Assembly (NCBI GenBank): GCA_005880695.1
Contig: VBGR01000035.1
Coordinates: 16,974 to 80,973, forward strand
Direction of reading: 5' to 3'
Source of the DNA: Chloroflexota bacterium
Lineage (GTDB): Bacteria > Chloroflexota > Dormibacteria > Dormibacterales > Dormibacteraceae
Length of the DNA: 64,000 nt
In this document: positions 27,399 to 35,523 of the stretch, piece by piece
Position numbering within the stretch: the first letter of the stretch is position 1
Layout: each line of letters starts with the position of its first letter
The notes under the pieces: model-generated
The model's input: the letters and a program-made list of their open reading frames with translations, nothing else
The model's database searches: none
Told to the model about the DNA's origin: nothing
Translations under genes and position numbers: made by a program

Positions 27399-27931
27399 AG
27401 AGCAGAGTTCCAGCGGCGCTCGCCAAGATCGCCGTCGACAGTGGCGCCAGCGCGGGCGACGACTGGCTGACGGTGCCCGTAGCGCGGCTGCGCGAGACGC
27501 TGCAGGCGTTGCAGGCCGAGGGCTTCACGACGCTCGCTTTCCTCACCTGCGTCGACCACCTCGCGCGGTCCGACGGCCAGGTACCGTTCAGCGGCCCGCC
27601 CGACGCCGAGACGCCGGTTCGCTTCGAGCTCGTTTACCAGCTGCGGGACCTGGAGGGCCGGCGCCTCCTCCGCGTGCGCACCTTCCTGGCCGATGCGCCA
27701 GATCCGAGCGCCCCCAGCGTCCAGGACCTCTTTCCGCCCGCCAATTGGGACGAGCGCGAGACCTGGGACATGTTCGGGATCCGCTTTCAAGGCCATCCCG
27801 GCCTGACCCGGATCCTGATGCCTGACGACTGGGTCGGCCACCCGCTCCGACGCGACTTCCCGGTCGGTGGCGAGCCGGTCGACTTTTCCTCGGATCACGA
27901 GCAGTGGCAGACCAGCCCTCCCCTGGCGTAG
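27395..27931 (+). CDS. nuoC: NADH-quinone oxidoreductase subunit C
   Basis: 178 residues from GTG 27395, chosen for its four-base GTGA overlap with nuoB; a longer frame back to 27203 is only nuoB shadow. The 30-kDa subunit signature is seen in [29 protein letters not shown] and [12 protein letters not shown]. It bridges the hydrophilic arm subunits B and D. The 28-base overlap with nuoD depends on the nuoD start. Confidence 0.92.
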   Translation: MKSRVPAALAKIAVDSGASAGDDWLTVPVARLRETLQALQAEGFTTLAFLTCVDHLARSDGQVPFSGPPDAETPVRFELVYQLRDLEGRRLLRVRTFLADAPDPSAPSVQDLFPPANWDERETWDMFGIRFQGHPGLTRILMPDDWVGHPLRRDFPVGGEPVDFSSDHEQWQTSPPLA

Positions 27932-29172
27932 GCGTCCACTCCCCGCTCGACGGGGAGGGCCAGGGTGGGGGCCTGACCCTGGCGCAGACCCCCGCGGGGG
28001 CTGATGACTCGCAGATCTTGACCGTCAACTTCGGCCCCCATCACCCCTCGACGCACGGCGTCCTGAGGCTGATCGTCGACCTCGACGGGGAGGTCATCCG
28101 GAAGGTCACGCCGGTGATCGGCTACCTCCACACCGGGATCGAGAAGACCGCCGAGTCGCTTCGTTACCAGCAGGTCGTCACGGTCACCGACCGCCACGAC
28201 TACCTGTCCCCGCTCTTCAACAACCACTCCTATGCGATGGCCGTCGAAAGGCTGATGGGCGTGGAGGTGCCGCCGCGCGCCGACGCTTTGCGCGTGATCA
28301 TGGACGAGCTCTGCCGGATCTCGTCGCACATGATCTGGCTCGGCACCAGCGGCCTGGAGCTGGGCGCGATCTCCATGCTCTGGTACTGCCTGCGCGAGCG
28401 CGACAAGGTGCTCGACCTCAACGAGGAGATCTCGGGGTTTCGGATGCACACCAGCTACATCCGGCCGGGCGGCGTGATGGCCGACGCCACTCCCCGCTTC
28501 CTCGATCTGTTGAACACGTTCATCGAAGAGTTCCCGAAGAGCATCGACGAGTTCGAGGACCTCTTGACGGAGAACCCGATCTTCAAGGCCCGGACGGTCG
28601 GCATCGGCTACCTGTCCAGGGAAGACGCCCTCCGGCTCGGCCAGACCGGGCCGATGCTGCGCGGCAGCGGCGTCGACTGGGACCTGCGGAAGTCGATGCC
28701 CTACTCGGGCTACGAGAAGTACGACTTCGAGGTCGCGACCGACGCCGGCTGCGACTGCTACGCGCGGTACAAGATCCGCATCCGCGAGCTGCGGGAGTCC
28801 ATCAAGATCCTCCGCCAGGCGGTCGACCAGCTGCCTGAAGGGCCGATCAACGTCGACGACCGCAAGATGCTGCCGCCGCCCCGCGAGGAGCTCGACACCT
28901 CAATGGAGGCGTTGATCCACCACTTCAAGCTCTTCACCGAGGGCTATTCGCCGCCGGTGGGCGACGCCTATGCGGCCACCGAGTCAGGCCGTGGCGAGAA
29001 CGGCTGCTACGTGGTCAGCGACGGCACCCATAAGCCGCGCCGCGTCAAGTTTCGCGCCGCCTCGTTCGTGAACCTGCAGTCCACCGAGACGATGGCTCTG
29101 CGCGGGATGGTGGCCGACATGATCGCCATCATCGGCACCATCGACGCGATCATGGGCGACGTCGACCGGTGA
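27904..29172 (+). CDS. nuoD: NADH-quinone oxidoreductase subunit D
   Basis: 422 residues (49-kDa subunit, quinone-binding with NuoB). [15 protein letters not shown] marks the conserved N-terminus, followed by [10 protein letters not shown] and [16 protein letters not shown]; the C-terminal half shows the [NiFe]-hydrogenase-like fold with DPTLGS-type residues lost as usual. From GTG 27904 the protein carries about 38 extra N-terminal residues encoded by a hairpin-rich repeat (27939-28000). A TTG at 28018 would give the ordinary N-terminus but has no ribosome-binding site. The stop overlaps nuoE as GTGA. Confidence 0.93.
   Translation: MADQPSPGVGVHSPLDGEGQGGGLTLAQTPAGADDSQILTVNFGPHHPSTHGVLRLIVDLDGEVIRKVTPVIGYLHTGIEKTAESLRYQQVVTVTDRHDYLSPLFNNHSYAMAVERLMGVEVPPRADALRVIMDELCRISSHMIWLGTSGLELGAISMLWYCLRERDKVLDLNEEISGFRMHTSYIRPGGVMADATPRFLDLLNTFIEEFPKSIDEFEDLLTENPIFKARTVGIGYLSREDALRLGQTGPMLRGSGVDWDLRKSMPYSGYEKYDFEVATDAGCDCYARYKIRIRELRESIKILRQAVDQLPEGPINVDDRKMLPPPREELDTSMEALIHHFKLFTEGYSPPVGDAYAATESGRGENGCYVVSDGTHKPRRVKFRAASFVNLQSTETMALRGMVADMIAIIGTIDAIMGDVDR
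27939..28000 (+). repeat. REP-like triple palindrome at the nuoC/nuoD junction
   Basis: Three hairpins follow one another: CTCCCCG/CGGGGAG (27939-27945 with 27951-27957), GCCAGGGT/ACCCTGGC (27959-27966 with 27976-27983) and the palindrome CCCCCGCGGGGG (27989-28000). This resembles dispersed extragenic palindromes of other high-GC genomes, yet it is open in the nuoD frame. It explains the extra N-terminal residues of NuoD. Confidence 0.55.
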
Positions 29173-29696
29173 CGCTCAGCGATCACACCCTGAAGGAGAT
29201 CCGCGAGCTGCCGCCCAAGTACCCGCACATCAGGTCGGCGGTGATGCCCGCGCTCGACCTGGTGCAGGAGGAGCTCGGAATGCTCACGCAGGAAGCGATG
29301 ACGCAGGTCGCGCAGGCGCTCCAGGTCGATCCCGGCTACGTCGAGGGCGTGGCGACGTTCTATTCGCTCTTTCACCTCGAGCCGGTCGGGAAGCACCACC
29401 TCTATGTGTGCAACAACCTGAGCTGCCAGCTCCGCGGCGCAGAAGAGCTCCTGACACACATAAAGGAGTCGATCGGGGTCAGCGAATATGGGCAGGTCAG
29501 CGCCGACGGACTCTTCAGCGTCGAGCCTGTCGAATGCCTCGGCGCCTGCGAGTACGCGCCGATGCTGCGGGCCGACCACCGCTTTCACTACGACCTCACG
29601 CCCGCAAAGATCGACACGCTGCTGAAGGAATGGCGCGGTGACAGAGAAGGCAAGAAAGCTCGGAAGGAGGCTCACCCGCGTGCCGGCAGCCACTGA
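29169..29696 (+). CDS. nuoE: NADH-quinone oxidoreductase subunit E
   Basis: 175-residue thioredoxin-like 24-kDa subunit. Ligands of [2Fe-2S] cluster N1a are Cys81, Cys86, Cys123 and Cys127 (CNNLSC and CLGAC). EGVATFYSLFHLEPVG is a family signature. The last about 20 residues are basic and overlap the start of nuoF, so this tail is probably not conserved. Confidence 0.94.
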   Translation: MTLSDHTLKEIRELPPKYPHIRSAVMPALDLVQEELGMLTQEAMTQVAQALQVDPGYVEGVATFYSLFHLEPVGKHHLYVCNNLSCQLRGAEELLTHIKESIGVSEYGQVSADGLFSVEPVECLGACEYAPMLRADHRFHYDLTPAKIDTLLKEWRGDREGKKARKEAHPRAGSH

Positions 29697-31002
29697 GCTC
29701 CGCGGCTCGCATGGCAAGGCCGCGGGCCCGGTCCTGACGAAGGATTTCGGCACCGCCGACCTCTACAAGCTCGCGGTCTACGAGAAGATCGGCGGCTACC
29801 AGGCGTGGCGCAAGGCGCTCACCACGATGCAGCCGGCCGAGGTGACGGGAGAGGTCAAGGCTTCGGGGCTGCGCGGCCGCGGCGGCGCGGGCTTCCCGAC
29901 CGGGACCAAGTGGGGATTCCTGCCGCCGCCCGACGGTGGTCCCCGCTATGTCGTCGTCAACGCCGACGAGTCGGAACCGGGCACCGCGAAGGACCGCTAC
30001 CTGATGGAGAACCACCCTCACCAATTGGTGGAGGGCATCCTCATCGCCTGCTACGCGATCCAGGCCCACCACGCCTGGATCTACATTCGGGGTGAGTACG
30101 ACCTGCAGCACGACCTGGTCGCGGCGGCCATCGCAGAGGCGCGCACGGCGGGCTACCTCGGAGAGCAGCCGCTCGGGACGGAATTCCCGATCGACATCCA
30201 CCTTTACCGCGGACACGGCGCCTACATCTGCGGCGAGGAGACGGCGCTCCTGGAGTCGCTCGAAGGCAAGCGCGCCCAGCCCCGTTCGCGACCTCCCTTC
30301 CCTGCGGTCAAGGGCGCCTGGGGGCGGCCGACTCTCCTCAATAACGTGGAGACGCTCTCCACGCTGCCCTGGATCATCTCGAACGGCGGCGCCGCCTATG
30401 CCAAGTTCGGCACCGAGAAGTCACCAGGCACTCGGCTCTTCACGGTCAGCGGCGACGTCCAGCGGCCTGGCAACTACGAGATGGAGCTGGGCAAGCCCTT
30501 CTCGCACCTTATCAACGACCTCGCGGGGGGGCCTTTCCCAGGCCACTCGATCAAGGTCTGGTGGCCAGGCGGCTGCTCGGCGCCGGTGCTGACCGGCGAG
30601 ATGCTCGAAACGCCGAGCGACATGGAGTCGCTTGCCGCCATCGGTTCGATGGGCGGCTCGGGCGGCGTGATCGTCGCCGACGACCGCCGCTGCGTGGTGC
30701 GCTGCGCGTACCGCCTGCTGCAGTTCTACGCGCACGAGTCCTGCGGCAAGTGCACTCCCTGCAGGGTGGGCGGGAACTGGGCGGTGCGGACCTACGAGCG
30801 GGTGCTGGCGGGCGAGGGCACTGCCGCCGACCTGGCGACATTCGACCGCATCCAGACGGGCCTCGCCGCGGGCCGCTGTCTCTGCGGGCTGGGCGACTCG
30901 GCGGGGTGGGTCATCCAGTGGACGATGGAGCGCTTCCGCGACGAGTACGAGGAGCACATCCTGCGCCACACCTGTTCGGTGGAGGCCGCCGCCCGTGCCT
31001 GA
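29680..31002 (+). CDS. nuoF: NADH-quinone oxidoreductase subunit F
   Basis: 51-kDa NADH-oxidising subunit with FMN and [4Fe-4S] cluster N3. GLRGRGGAGFPTGTKW binds FMN/NADH, NADESEPGTAKDR follows, and ESCGKCTPCRVG plus RCLCGLGDSA provide the four Cys. I place the start at GTG 29680 (440 residues), because AAGGAGG at 29664-29670 sits nine bases before it. A GTG at 29638 is also in frame but lacks such a site and deepens the overlap with nuoE. Overlaps nuoG by eight bases. Confidence 0.93.
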   Translation: MPAATELRGSHGKAAGPVLTKDFGTADLYKLAVYEKIGGYQAWRKALTTMQPAEVTGEVKASGLRGRGGAGFPTGTKWGFLPPPDGGPRYVVVNADESEPGTAKDRYLMENHPHQLVEGILIACYAIQAHHAWIYIRGEYDLQHDLVAAAIAEARTAGYLGEQPLGTEFPIDIHLYRGHGAYICGEETALLESLEGKRAQPRSRPPFPAVKGAWGRPTLLNNVETLSTLPWIISNGGAAYAKFGTEKSPGTRLFTVSGDVQRPGNYEMELGKPFSHLINDLAGGPFPGHSIKVWWPGGCSAPVLTGEMLETPSDMESLAAIGSMGGSGGVIVADDRRCVVRCAYRLLQFYAHESCGKCTPCRVGGNWAVRTYERVLAGEGTAADLATFDRIQTGLAAGRCLCGLGDSAGWVIQWTMERFRDEYEEHILRHTCSVEAAARA

Positions 31003-32881
31003 CCCGACTCCTCAAGTGACCCTGACCATCGACGGCCACGCGGTGACAGTGCCCAAAGGCACGCTGATAGTCGAGGCGGCCAAGCTCATCGGCGTCGAGA
31101 TCCCGGTCTTCTGCTACCACCACAAGCTCGACCCGGTCGGCGCCTGCCGGCTCTGCCTGGTCGAGCTGAGCCCGGGCCCGCCGCGCGCGCAAACCGCCTG
31201 CACCACACCGGTCGCGGAAGGCATGACGGTTCGGGTCACGTCGCCCATGGCGGTCAAGTCCCGCGCCGACATCCTGGAGTTCGAGCTCACCAACCACCCC
31301 CTGGACTGCCCGGTCTGCGACAAAGGCGGCGAGTGCCCGCTGCAGGACTTCACATACCGCCACGGCTATCCGGTGAGCCGCGTCCAGGAGCCGCGCCTGC
31401 ACTTTGCCAAGCCGCTCCCGATCAGTGACCGGATCGCCCTCGACCGCGAGCGCTGCGTGCTCTGCTACCGCTGCACGCGCTATTACGACGAGGTCGCCTG
31501 GGAGCAGGAGCTGACCACCAACCAGCGAGGGGTTCAGTCCTACATCGCGACGCAGTTCGACCAACCTCTGCAGTCGGTCTTCAGCGGCAACATCATCGAC
31601 CTCTGCCCGGTCGGCGCACTGACGTCGCGCGTCTGGCGCTTCCAGTCCCGACCCTGGGACATGGACCACACCGCCAGCGTCTGCTCGCGCTGCGCTGTCG
31701 GCTGCAACGTCAACCTCTGGGAGCGCCGGGGCGAATTGATGCGGGTGACGGCCCGCGAGAACGTCGAGATCGACGACGGCTGGATCTGCGACCGCGGGCG
31801 CTTCGAGTACACGCATGTGAACTCGCCGGAGCGGCTGGCACAGCCGCGGGTGCAGCGCCGGCCGGCCGCCTGGGAGGAAGCTTTGAGCCGCATCGCGGCG
31901 GCGATCAAGGGCCGGGGACCGCGCCTTGGCCTTTCGATTCCGGCCGACATCACCAATGAGGAGGCTTTCCTCCTGGCTCGTCTCCTGAACGGGCCGCTGC
32001 GCGGCGCGCGGGTGGTCATGCCAGGCAGGACGTCCCTGCCAGGGCCGCCCGCGAACCAGCTCGCGATCAAAGACCTCGACGGCTGTCGCACCATCGTGGT
32101 GGTCGCGGCAGACGTGCGCGCCGATGCGCCGATCGTGAACTTGCGCGTCAAGAAGGCGGTCGCAAAGAGCGGCGCCCGGCTCCTGACCGTCAACCCGGAG
32201 CTGATCGACTTCGACCGCCACCCAGGGGTCGAGCACGTCGCCTACGAGCCCGGTCACGCGGCCGCCGCGGTGCGCAAGCTCTTCGACCACCCGCTGTTGC
32301 AGGAAGGCCCGGTCGGCATCCTCTACGGGGACAGCGCCGGCGCCGAGGATGGAGCGGCCATCGCCACGGCGGTCGCCTGGCTGGCCAAGGAGATCGGGGC
32401 CAAGGTCATGCCGCTCTACCGGGCTACCAATGAACGCGGCGTCCTGGCGCTCGGAATCCTGAACGGCGATTCCCTCGACGGTTGCGAGTACGTCTTCACC
32501 TGGGGGCAGGCACTCGCCGGCGGCGTCCCAAAGGGAGTTCGCTTCCTGGCCTGCTGGGACGACTTCGCGCGCCCGTACCACGACCGCGCCCAGGTCGTGA
32601 TCCCGGCCGTCACCTTCGCCGAGGACCAGGGCAGCTACACGAACCTCGAAGGCCGCGTCCAGTTCCTGGTCCCGCCCTTGCAGCCGAAGCCCCCGCTGCG
32701 TCAGGGCTGGGAGGTGCTCCAGGATCTCGGCCTGGCGCTTGGCCTCGGCAGCGACTATCTGGGGATCTTCCAGGTCCAGCGGGACGCCGCAGCGGCGTAT
32801 CCGGCGCTGGCGGCGCTGGCCGTCCCACCGGCGCCGGCGCCCCCGCCGGCCCCGGTGGCGATGGGAGCCGCACGACCGTGA
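30995..32881 (+). CDS. nuoG: NADH-quinone oxidoreductase subunit G
   Basis: 628-residue 75-kDa subunit of the peripheral arm. N-terminal ferredoxin domain: Cys40, Cys51, Cys54, Cys69 ([2Fe-2S]). Then His101, Cys105, Cys108, Cys114 ([4Fe-4S]), CVLCYRC for the next cluster, and CSRCAVGCNVN with CDRGRF for a further one. The molybdopterin-oxidoreductase-like C-terminal domain is shorter than in E. coli (about 900 residues) and ends in a Pro/Ala tail. GTG start overlaps nuoF; the stop overlaps nuoH as GTGA. Confidence 0.93.
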   Translation: MPDPTPQVTLTIDGHAVTVPKGTLIVEAAKLIGVEIPVFCYHHKLDPVGACRLCLVELSPGPPRAQTACTTPVAEGMTVRVTSPMAVKSRADILEFELTNHPLDCPVCDKGGECPLQDFTYRHGYPVSRVQEPRLHFAKPLPISDRIALDRERCVLCYRCTRYYDEVAWEQELTTNQRGVQSYIATQFDQPLQSVFSGNIIDLCPVGALTSRVWRFQSRPWDMDHTASVCSRCAVGCNVNLWERRGELMRVTARENVEIDDGWICDRGRFEYTHVNSPERLAQPRVQRRPAAWEEALSRIAAAIKGRGPRLGLSIPADITNEEAFLLARLLNGPLRGARVVMPGRTSLPGPPANQLAIKDLDGCRTIVVVAADVRADAPIVNLRVKKAVAKSGARLLTVNPELIDFDRHPGVEHVAYEPGHAAAAVRKLFDHPLLQEGPVGILYGDSAGAEDGAAIATAVAWLAKEIGAKVMPLYRATNERGVLALGILNGDSLDGCEYVFTWGQALAGGVPKGVRFLACWDDFARPYHDRAQVVIPAVTFAEDQGSYTNLEGRVQFLVPPLQPKPPLRQGWEVLQDLGLALGLGSDYLGIFQVQRDAAAAYPALAALAVPPAPAPPPAPVAMGAARP

Positions 32882-33993
32882 CGAACCTCTACAACGATCC
32901 CTTCTGGCACTGGATCGTGGTGCTCGCGGCGATGCTGGCGTTGCTCTTCAGCCTGGTCACCGCGACCGCTTATGTGGTTTTCCTGGAGCGCGTCGTGATC
33001 GGCCACATCCAGCGCCGGCCGGGACCCAACCGCGTCGGCCCGCGTGGCTTCCTGCAAATGGCTGTCGACGGCATCAAGCTCGTCACAAAGGAAAGCTTCA
33101 TCCCGCGCAACGTCGACCTCTTCACCTACATCGCCGCACCCTCGATCGCGGTGCTGGCGGCGCTGCTGACGTGGTCCGTGGTTCCCTTCGCAATCTGGTT
33201 CGGCGGCGTCTCCTACTGGATCGCCAACGTGAACATCGGGATCCTCGTCATCTTCGCGATCAGCGCCATGAACGTGTACGCGATCATGCTCGGCGGGTAC
33301 TCGTCGAACTCGAAGTACTCGCTGCTCGGCGGCCTCCGCTCAGCGGCGCAGCTGATCAGCTACGAGATGTCGCTCGGCCTCTCGCTGGTGCCCATCTTCA
33401 TCATCACCGGGTCGTTGCGGCTGCAGACGATCGAAGGCTGGCACGGCGGGCTGCCGCTGATCTTGGTCGCGCCGCTCAGCTTCGTCATCTATCTGATCTC
33501 GGCTGTCGCCGAGACCAACCGGGCGCCGTTCGACCTGCCGGAAGCGGAGTCTGAGCTGGTGGGCGGCTACCACACGGAGTACTCCGGCTTCAAGTTCGCG
33601 ATGTTCTACCTCGCCGAGTACATGAACATCACGGCGGTTTCCGCGATCGCGACTGTGGTCTTCCTCGGTGGCGGTTCAGGTCCGGTCCTGAACTGGGTGC
33701 TCTGGCTCGCGATTGCGGTGGCGGTCTTCCTGCTGCTCCTCTGGTCGCGTTTTGTACCGCCCTTCGGCGCCCTCGTCGTGGCGGCCATCGTCTTCGCGTT
33801 CGCAGGCTTGGACACGCCGCTCTTCTGGTTCCTGATCAAGGTCCTGGCCATCCTCTTCGTGTACATCTGGCTGCGCTCGACGCTGCCCCGGCTGCGTTAC
33901 GACATGCTCATGCAGCTCGGCTGGAAGGTGCTGCTGCCGCTCTCGATCGTCAACGTCATCGTCACCGCGCTCGTCTTCGTGGCGCTGACATGA
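32878..33993 (+). CDS. nuoH: NADH-quinone oxidoreductase subunit H
   Basis: 371-residue membrane subunit forming part of the quinone chamber. GTG 32878 gives a GTGA overlap with nuoG; a longer frame is nuoG shadow. ERVVIGHIQRRPGPNRVGP and AETNRAPFDLPEAESELVGGYHTEYSG are invariant family motifs with the acidic residues near the quinone site. About eight membrane helices. Confidence 0.95.
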   Translation: MTNLYNDPFWHWIVVLAAMLALLFSLVTATAYVVFLERVVIGHIQRRPGPNRVGPRGFLQMAVDGIKLVTKESFIPRNVDLFTYIAAPSIAVLAALLTWSVVPFAIWFGGVSYWIANVNIGILVIFAISAMNVYAIMLGGYSSNSKYSLLGGLRSAAQLISYEMSLGLSLVPIFIITGSLRLQTIEGWHGGLPLILVAPLSFVIYLISAVAETNRAPFDLPEAESELVGGYHTEYSGFKFAMFYLAEYMNITAVSAIATVVFLGGGSGPVLNWVLWLAIAVAVFLLLLWSRFVPPFGALVVAAIVFAFAGLDTPLFWFLIKVLAILFVYIWLRSTLPRLRYDMLMQLGWKVLLPLSIVNVIVTALVFVALT

Positions 33994-34487
33994 GCGCGCG
34001 TCCTCCGAAGCGCCGGCGGACGCCGTCGCTGGGTAAAGAGCTCGTCGGTCTCGCCAAGGGCCTGGGGACGACCTTCGGCGAGATGCTGAAGCCCGTCATC
34101 ACCGTCGCTTACCCGGAAGACAAGACGCCGCGCTCGGAACGCTACCGGGGGCGGCACTACCTGCGGCGTTACGAGAATGGGCTCGAGCGTTGCATCGGGT
34201 GCGAGCTCTGCGCCGCAGCCTGTCCCGTGGGCTGCATCCTGGTGGTCGCGGCGGAGAACACCGAACAGAACAGGGTCTCGCCCGGCGAGCGGTACGCGAA
34301 GGTCTACGAGATCAACATGCTGCGCTGCATCTTCTGCGGTTACTGCGAGGAGGCCTGCCCGGTGCAGGCGATCGTGCTCGGACCGGAGTACGAGCTCTCG
34401 GACACGAGTCGCGACAAGTTCATCTACACGAAGGAGATGCTGCTCGAGCCGGACCCGATCCAGCTGCGGGCCGAGGACGGGAGCTAA
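33990..34487 (+). CDS. nuoI: NADH-quinone oxidoreductase subunit I
   Basis: 165 residues with two CxxCxxCxxxCP motifs binding clusters N6a and N6b: Cys68/71/74/78 and Cys113/116/119/123 (RCIGCELCAAACP, RCIFCGYCEEACP). The N-terminal 30 residues are basic and amphipathic, lying on NuoH. ATGA overlap with nuoH; nuoJ starts three bases after its stop. Confidence 0.95.
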   Translation: MSARPPKRRRTPSLGKELVGLAKGLGTTFGEMLKPVITVAYPEDKTPRSERYRGRHYLRRYENGLERCIGCELCAAACPVGCILVVAAENTEQNRVSPGERYAKVYEINMLRCIFCGYCEEACPVQAIVLGPEYELSDTSRDKFIYTKEMLLEPDPIQLRAEDGS

Positions 34488-34490
34488 ACA

Positions 34491-34991
34491 ATGGCGACGT
34501 TCATCTTCCTGGTCGCCGCGGCTTTCTGCATCGCCGGTGCGGTCGGAATCGTGCTCTTCCGTGACGCGATCCGGAGCGTGCTCAGTCTGGTGGCCGTGAT
34601 GCTCGCGCTCTCGTCGCTCTATTTGATGTTGAGTGCGCAGTTCATCTTCGCGGTGCAGGTGATCGTCTACTCGGGCGCGGTCATGGTGCTCTTCCTGTTC
34701 GTGATCGCGCTCATGGGACCGGTTCGGGAGCAACCGTCGACGCGTCTGCGCTTCCAGGGCCTGCTGGCGGTCATCGTGGCCGGCTCCTTCGCAGGGCTGG
34801 TGGTGGCGATGCTGGGAGGAGTGCGTTACCACGCGCCCGACAAGGGAGCGGTGCTGAGCACATTCGGTTCGGTGGAGAGCATCGCCTACGGCCTCTTCAC
34901 CACCTACCTCTACCCGTTCGAGCTGACGTCGCTGCTCCTGCTGGTGGCAGCGGTGGGCGCGATCTACATGTCCCGCCGGGAGAGACCTTGA
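34491..34991 (+). CDS. nuoJ: NADH-quinone oxidoreductase subunit J
   Basis: 166-residue membrane subunit with five helices. SLVAVMLALSSLYLMLSAQFI and VQVIVYSGAVMVLFLFVI carry the family's pi-bulge helix region. It is the last gene before the only large gap in the operon, the structured element at 35011-35193. Confidence 0.92.
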   Translation: MATFIFLVAAAFCIAGAVGIVLFRDAIRSVLSLVAVMLALSSLYLMLSAQFIFAVQVIVYSGAVMVLFLFVIALMGPVREQPSTRLRFQGLLAVIVAGSFAGLVVAMLGGVRYHAPDKGAVLSTFGSVESIAYGLFTTYLYPFELTSLLLLVAAVGAIYMSRRERP

Positions 34992-35010
34992 GGGTGGCCG
35001 CGCTAGAGGG

Positions 35011-35193
35011 CCGGCGCGAGTGCGCCGGAAGGGGGGCAGCGCTGCGCAAGGCGCAGCGCGCCGGCGGCGTCAAGACCGCGCGCAAGCGCGCCGCGAGCGC
35101 CAGCGAGCGGGTCTACGTCTTGACACCGTCGCATCGGGGGGGCGGAGCCCCCCAGACAAGCGCGCGCGTGGACCCCAGCGGGGCCGGTCGGAG
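35011..35193 (+). ncRNA. Candidate structured RNA element, copy B (nuoJ/nuoK spacer)
   Basis: H1 is 35011-35017 with 35022-35028 and loop GAGT. The linker GGAAGGGGGGCA follows, then H2 (35039-35047 with 35051-35059, loop AAG). H3 is built on GTCAAGAC and GTCTTGAC and encloses a CGCGC-GCAA-GCGCG hairpin and two GCGAG motifs 11 bases apart. H4 is 35137-35143 with 35147-35153, loop GGA. It ends at the ATGA of nuoK, 38 bases after H4's CAG. Same order and nearly the same spacing as copy A at 14250-14426, with stem bases swapped in pairs. Sense to nuo transcription. Function unknown; solitary HEARO/omega-RNA-like element suspected. Confidence 0.55.
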
Positions 35194-35523
35194 ATGAGCG
35201 ATATCACGATCGGGAACGAGCACCTGGACGCCTCCTGGTTCCTGATCCTGGCCGCGCTGCTTTTCATCATCGGCGCGATCGGCATCCTGGTCCGCCGCAA
35301 CCCGCTCGTGATCCTGGTCTGCATCGAGCTGATGCTGAACGCCGTCAACTTGACCCTGGTCACCTTCTCCCGGCAGCTCCAGAACTCCGAAGGCCAGCTC
35401 TTCGCGTTGATGTCGATCACCGTCGCCGCAGCCGAGGCTGTCGTCGGCCTCGGCATCCTGGTCGACATCTTCAAAGACCGCGAGGTCGAGGACGTCGACG
35501 AGCTGAGCGAGCTGCGCGGGTGA
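35194..35523 (+). CDS. nuoK: NADH-quinone oxidoreductase subunit K
   Basis: 109 residues from ATG 35194; a longer frame runs into the structured spacer and is not conserved. Three helices; IGILVRRNPLVILVCIELMLNAVNL has the conserved membrane Glu of the proton path, and AAAEAVVGLGILV the second. The stop overlaps the nuoL start as GTGA. Confidence 0.94.
   Translation: MSDITIGNEHLDASWFLILAALLFIIGAIGILVRRNPLVILVCIELMLNAVNLTLVTFSRQLQNSEGQLFALMSITVAAAEAVVGLGILVDIFKDREVEDVDELSELRG

Noticed and set aside
27203..27931. 242-residue frame proposed as a longer NuoC
   Set aside because: The first 64 residues are nuoB read in another frame; the GTGA junction at 27395 fits the operon pattern.
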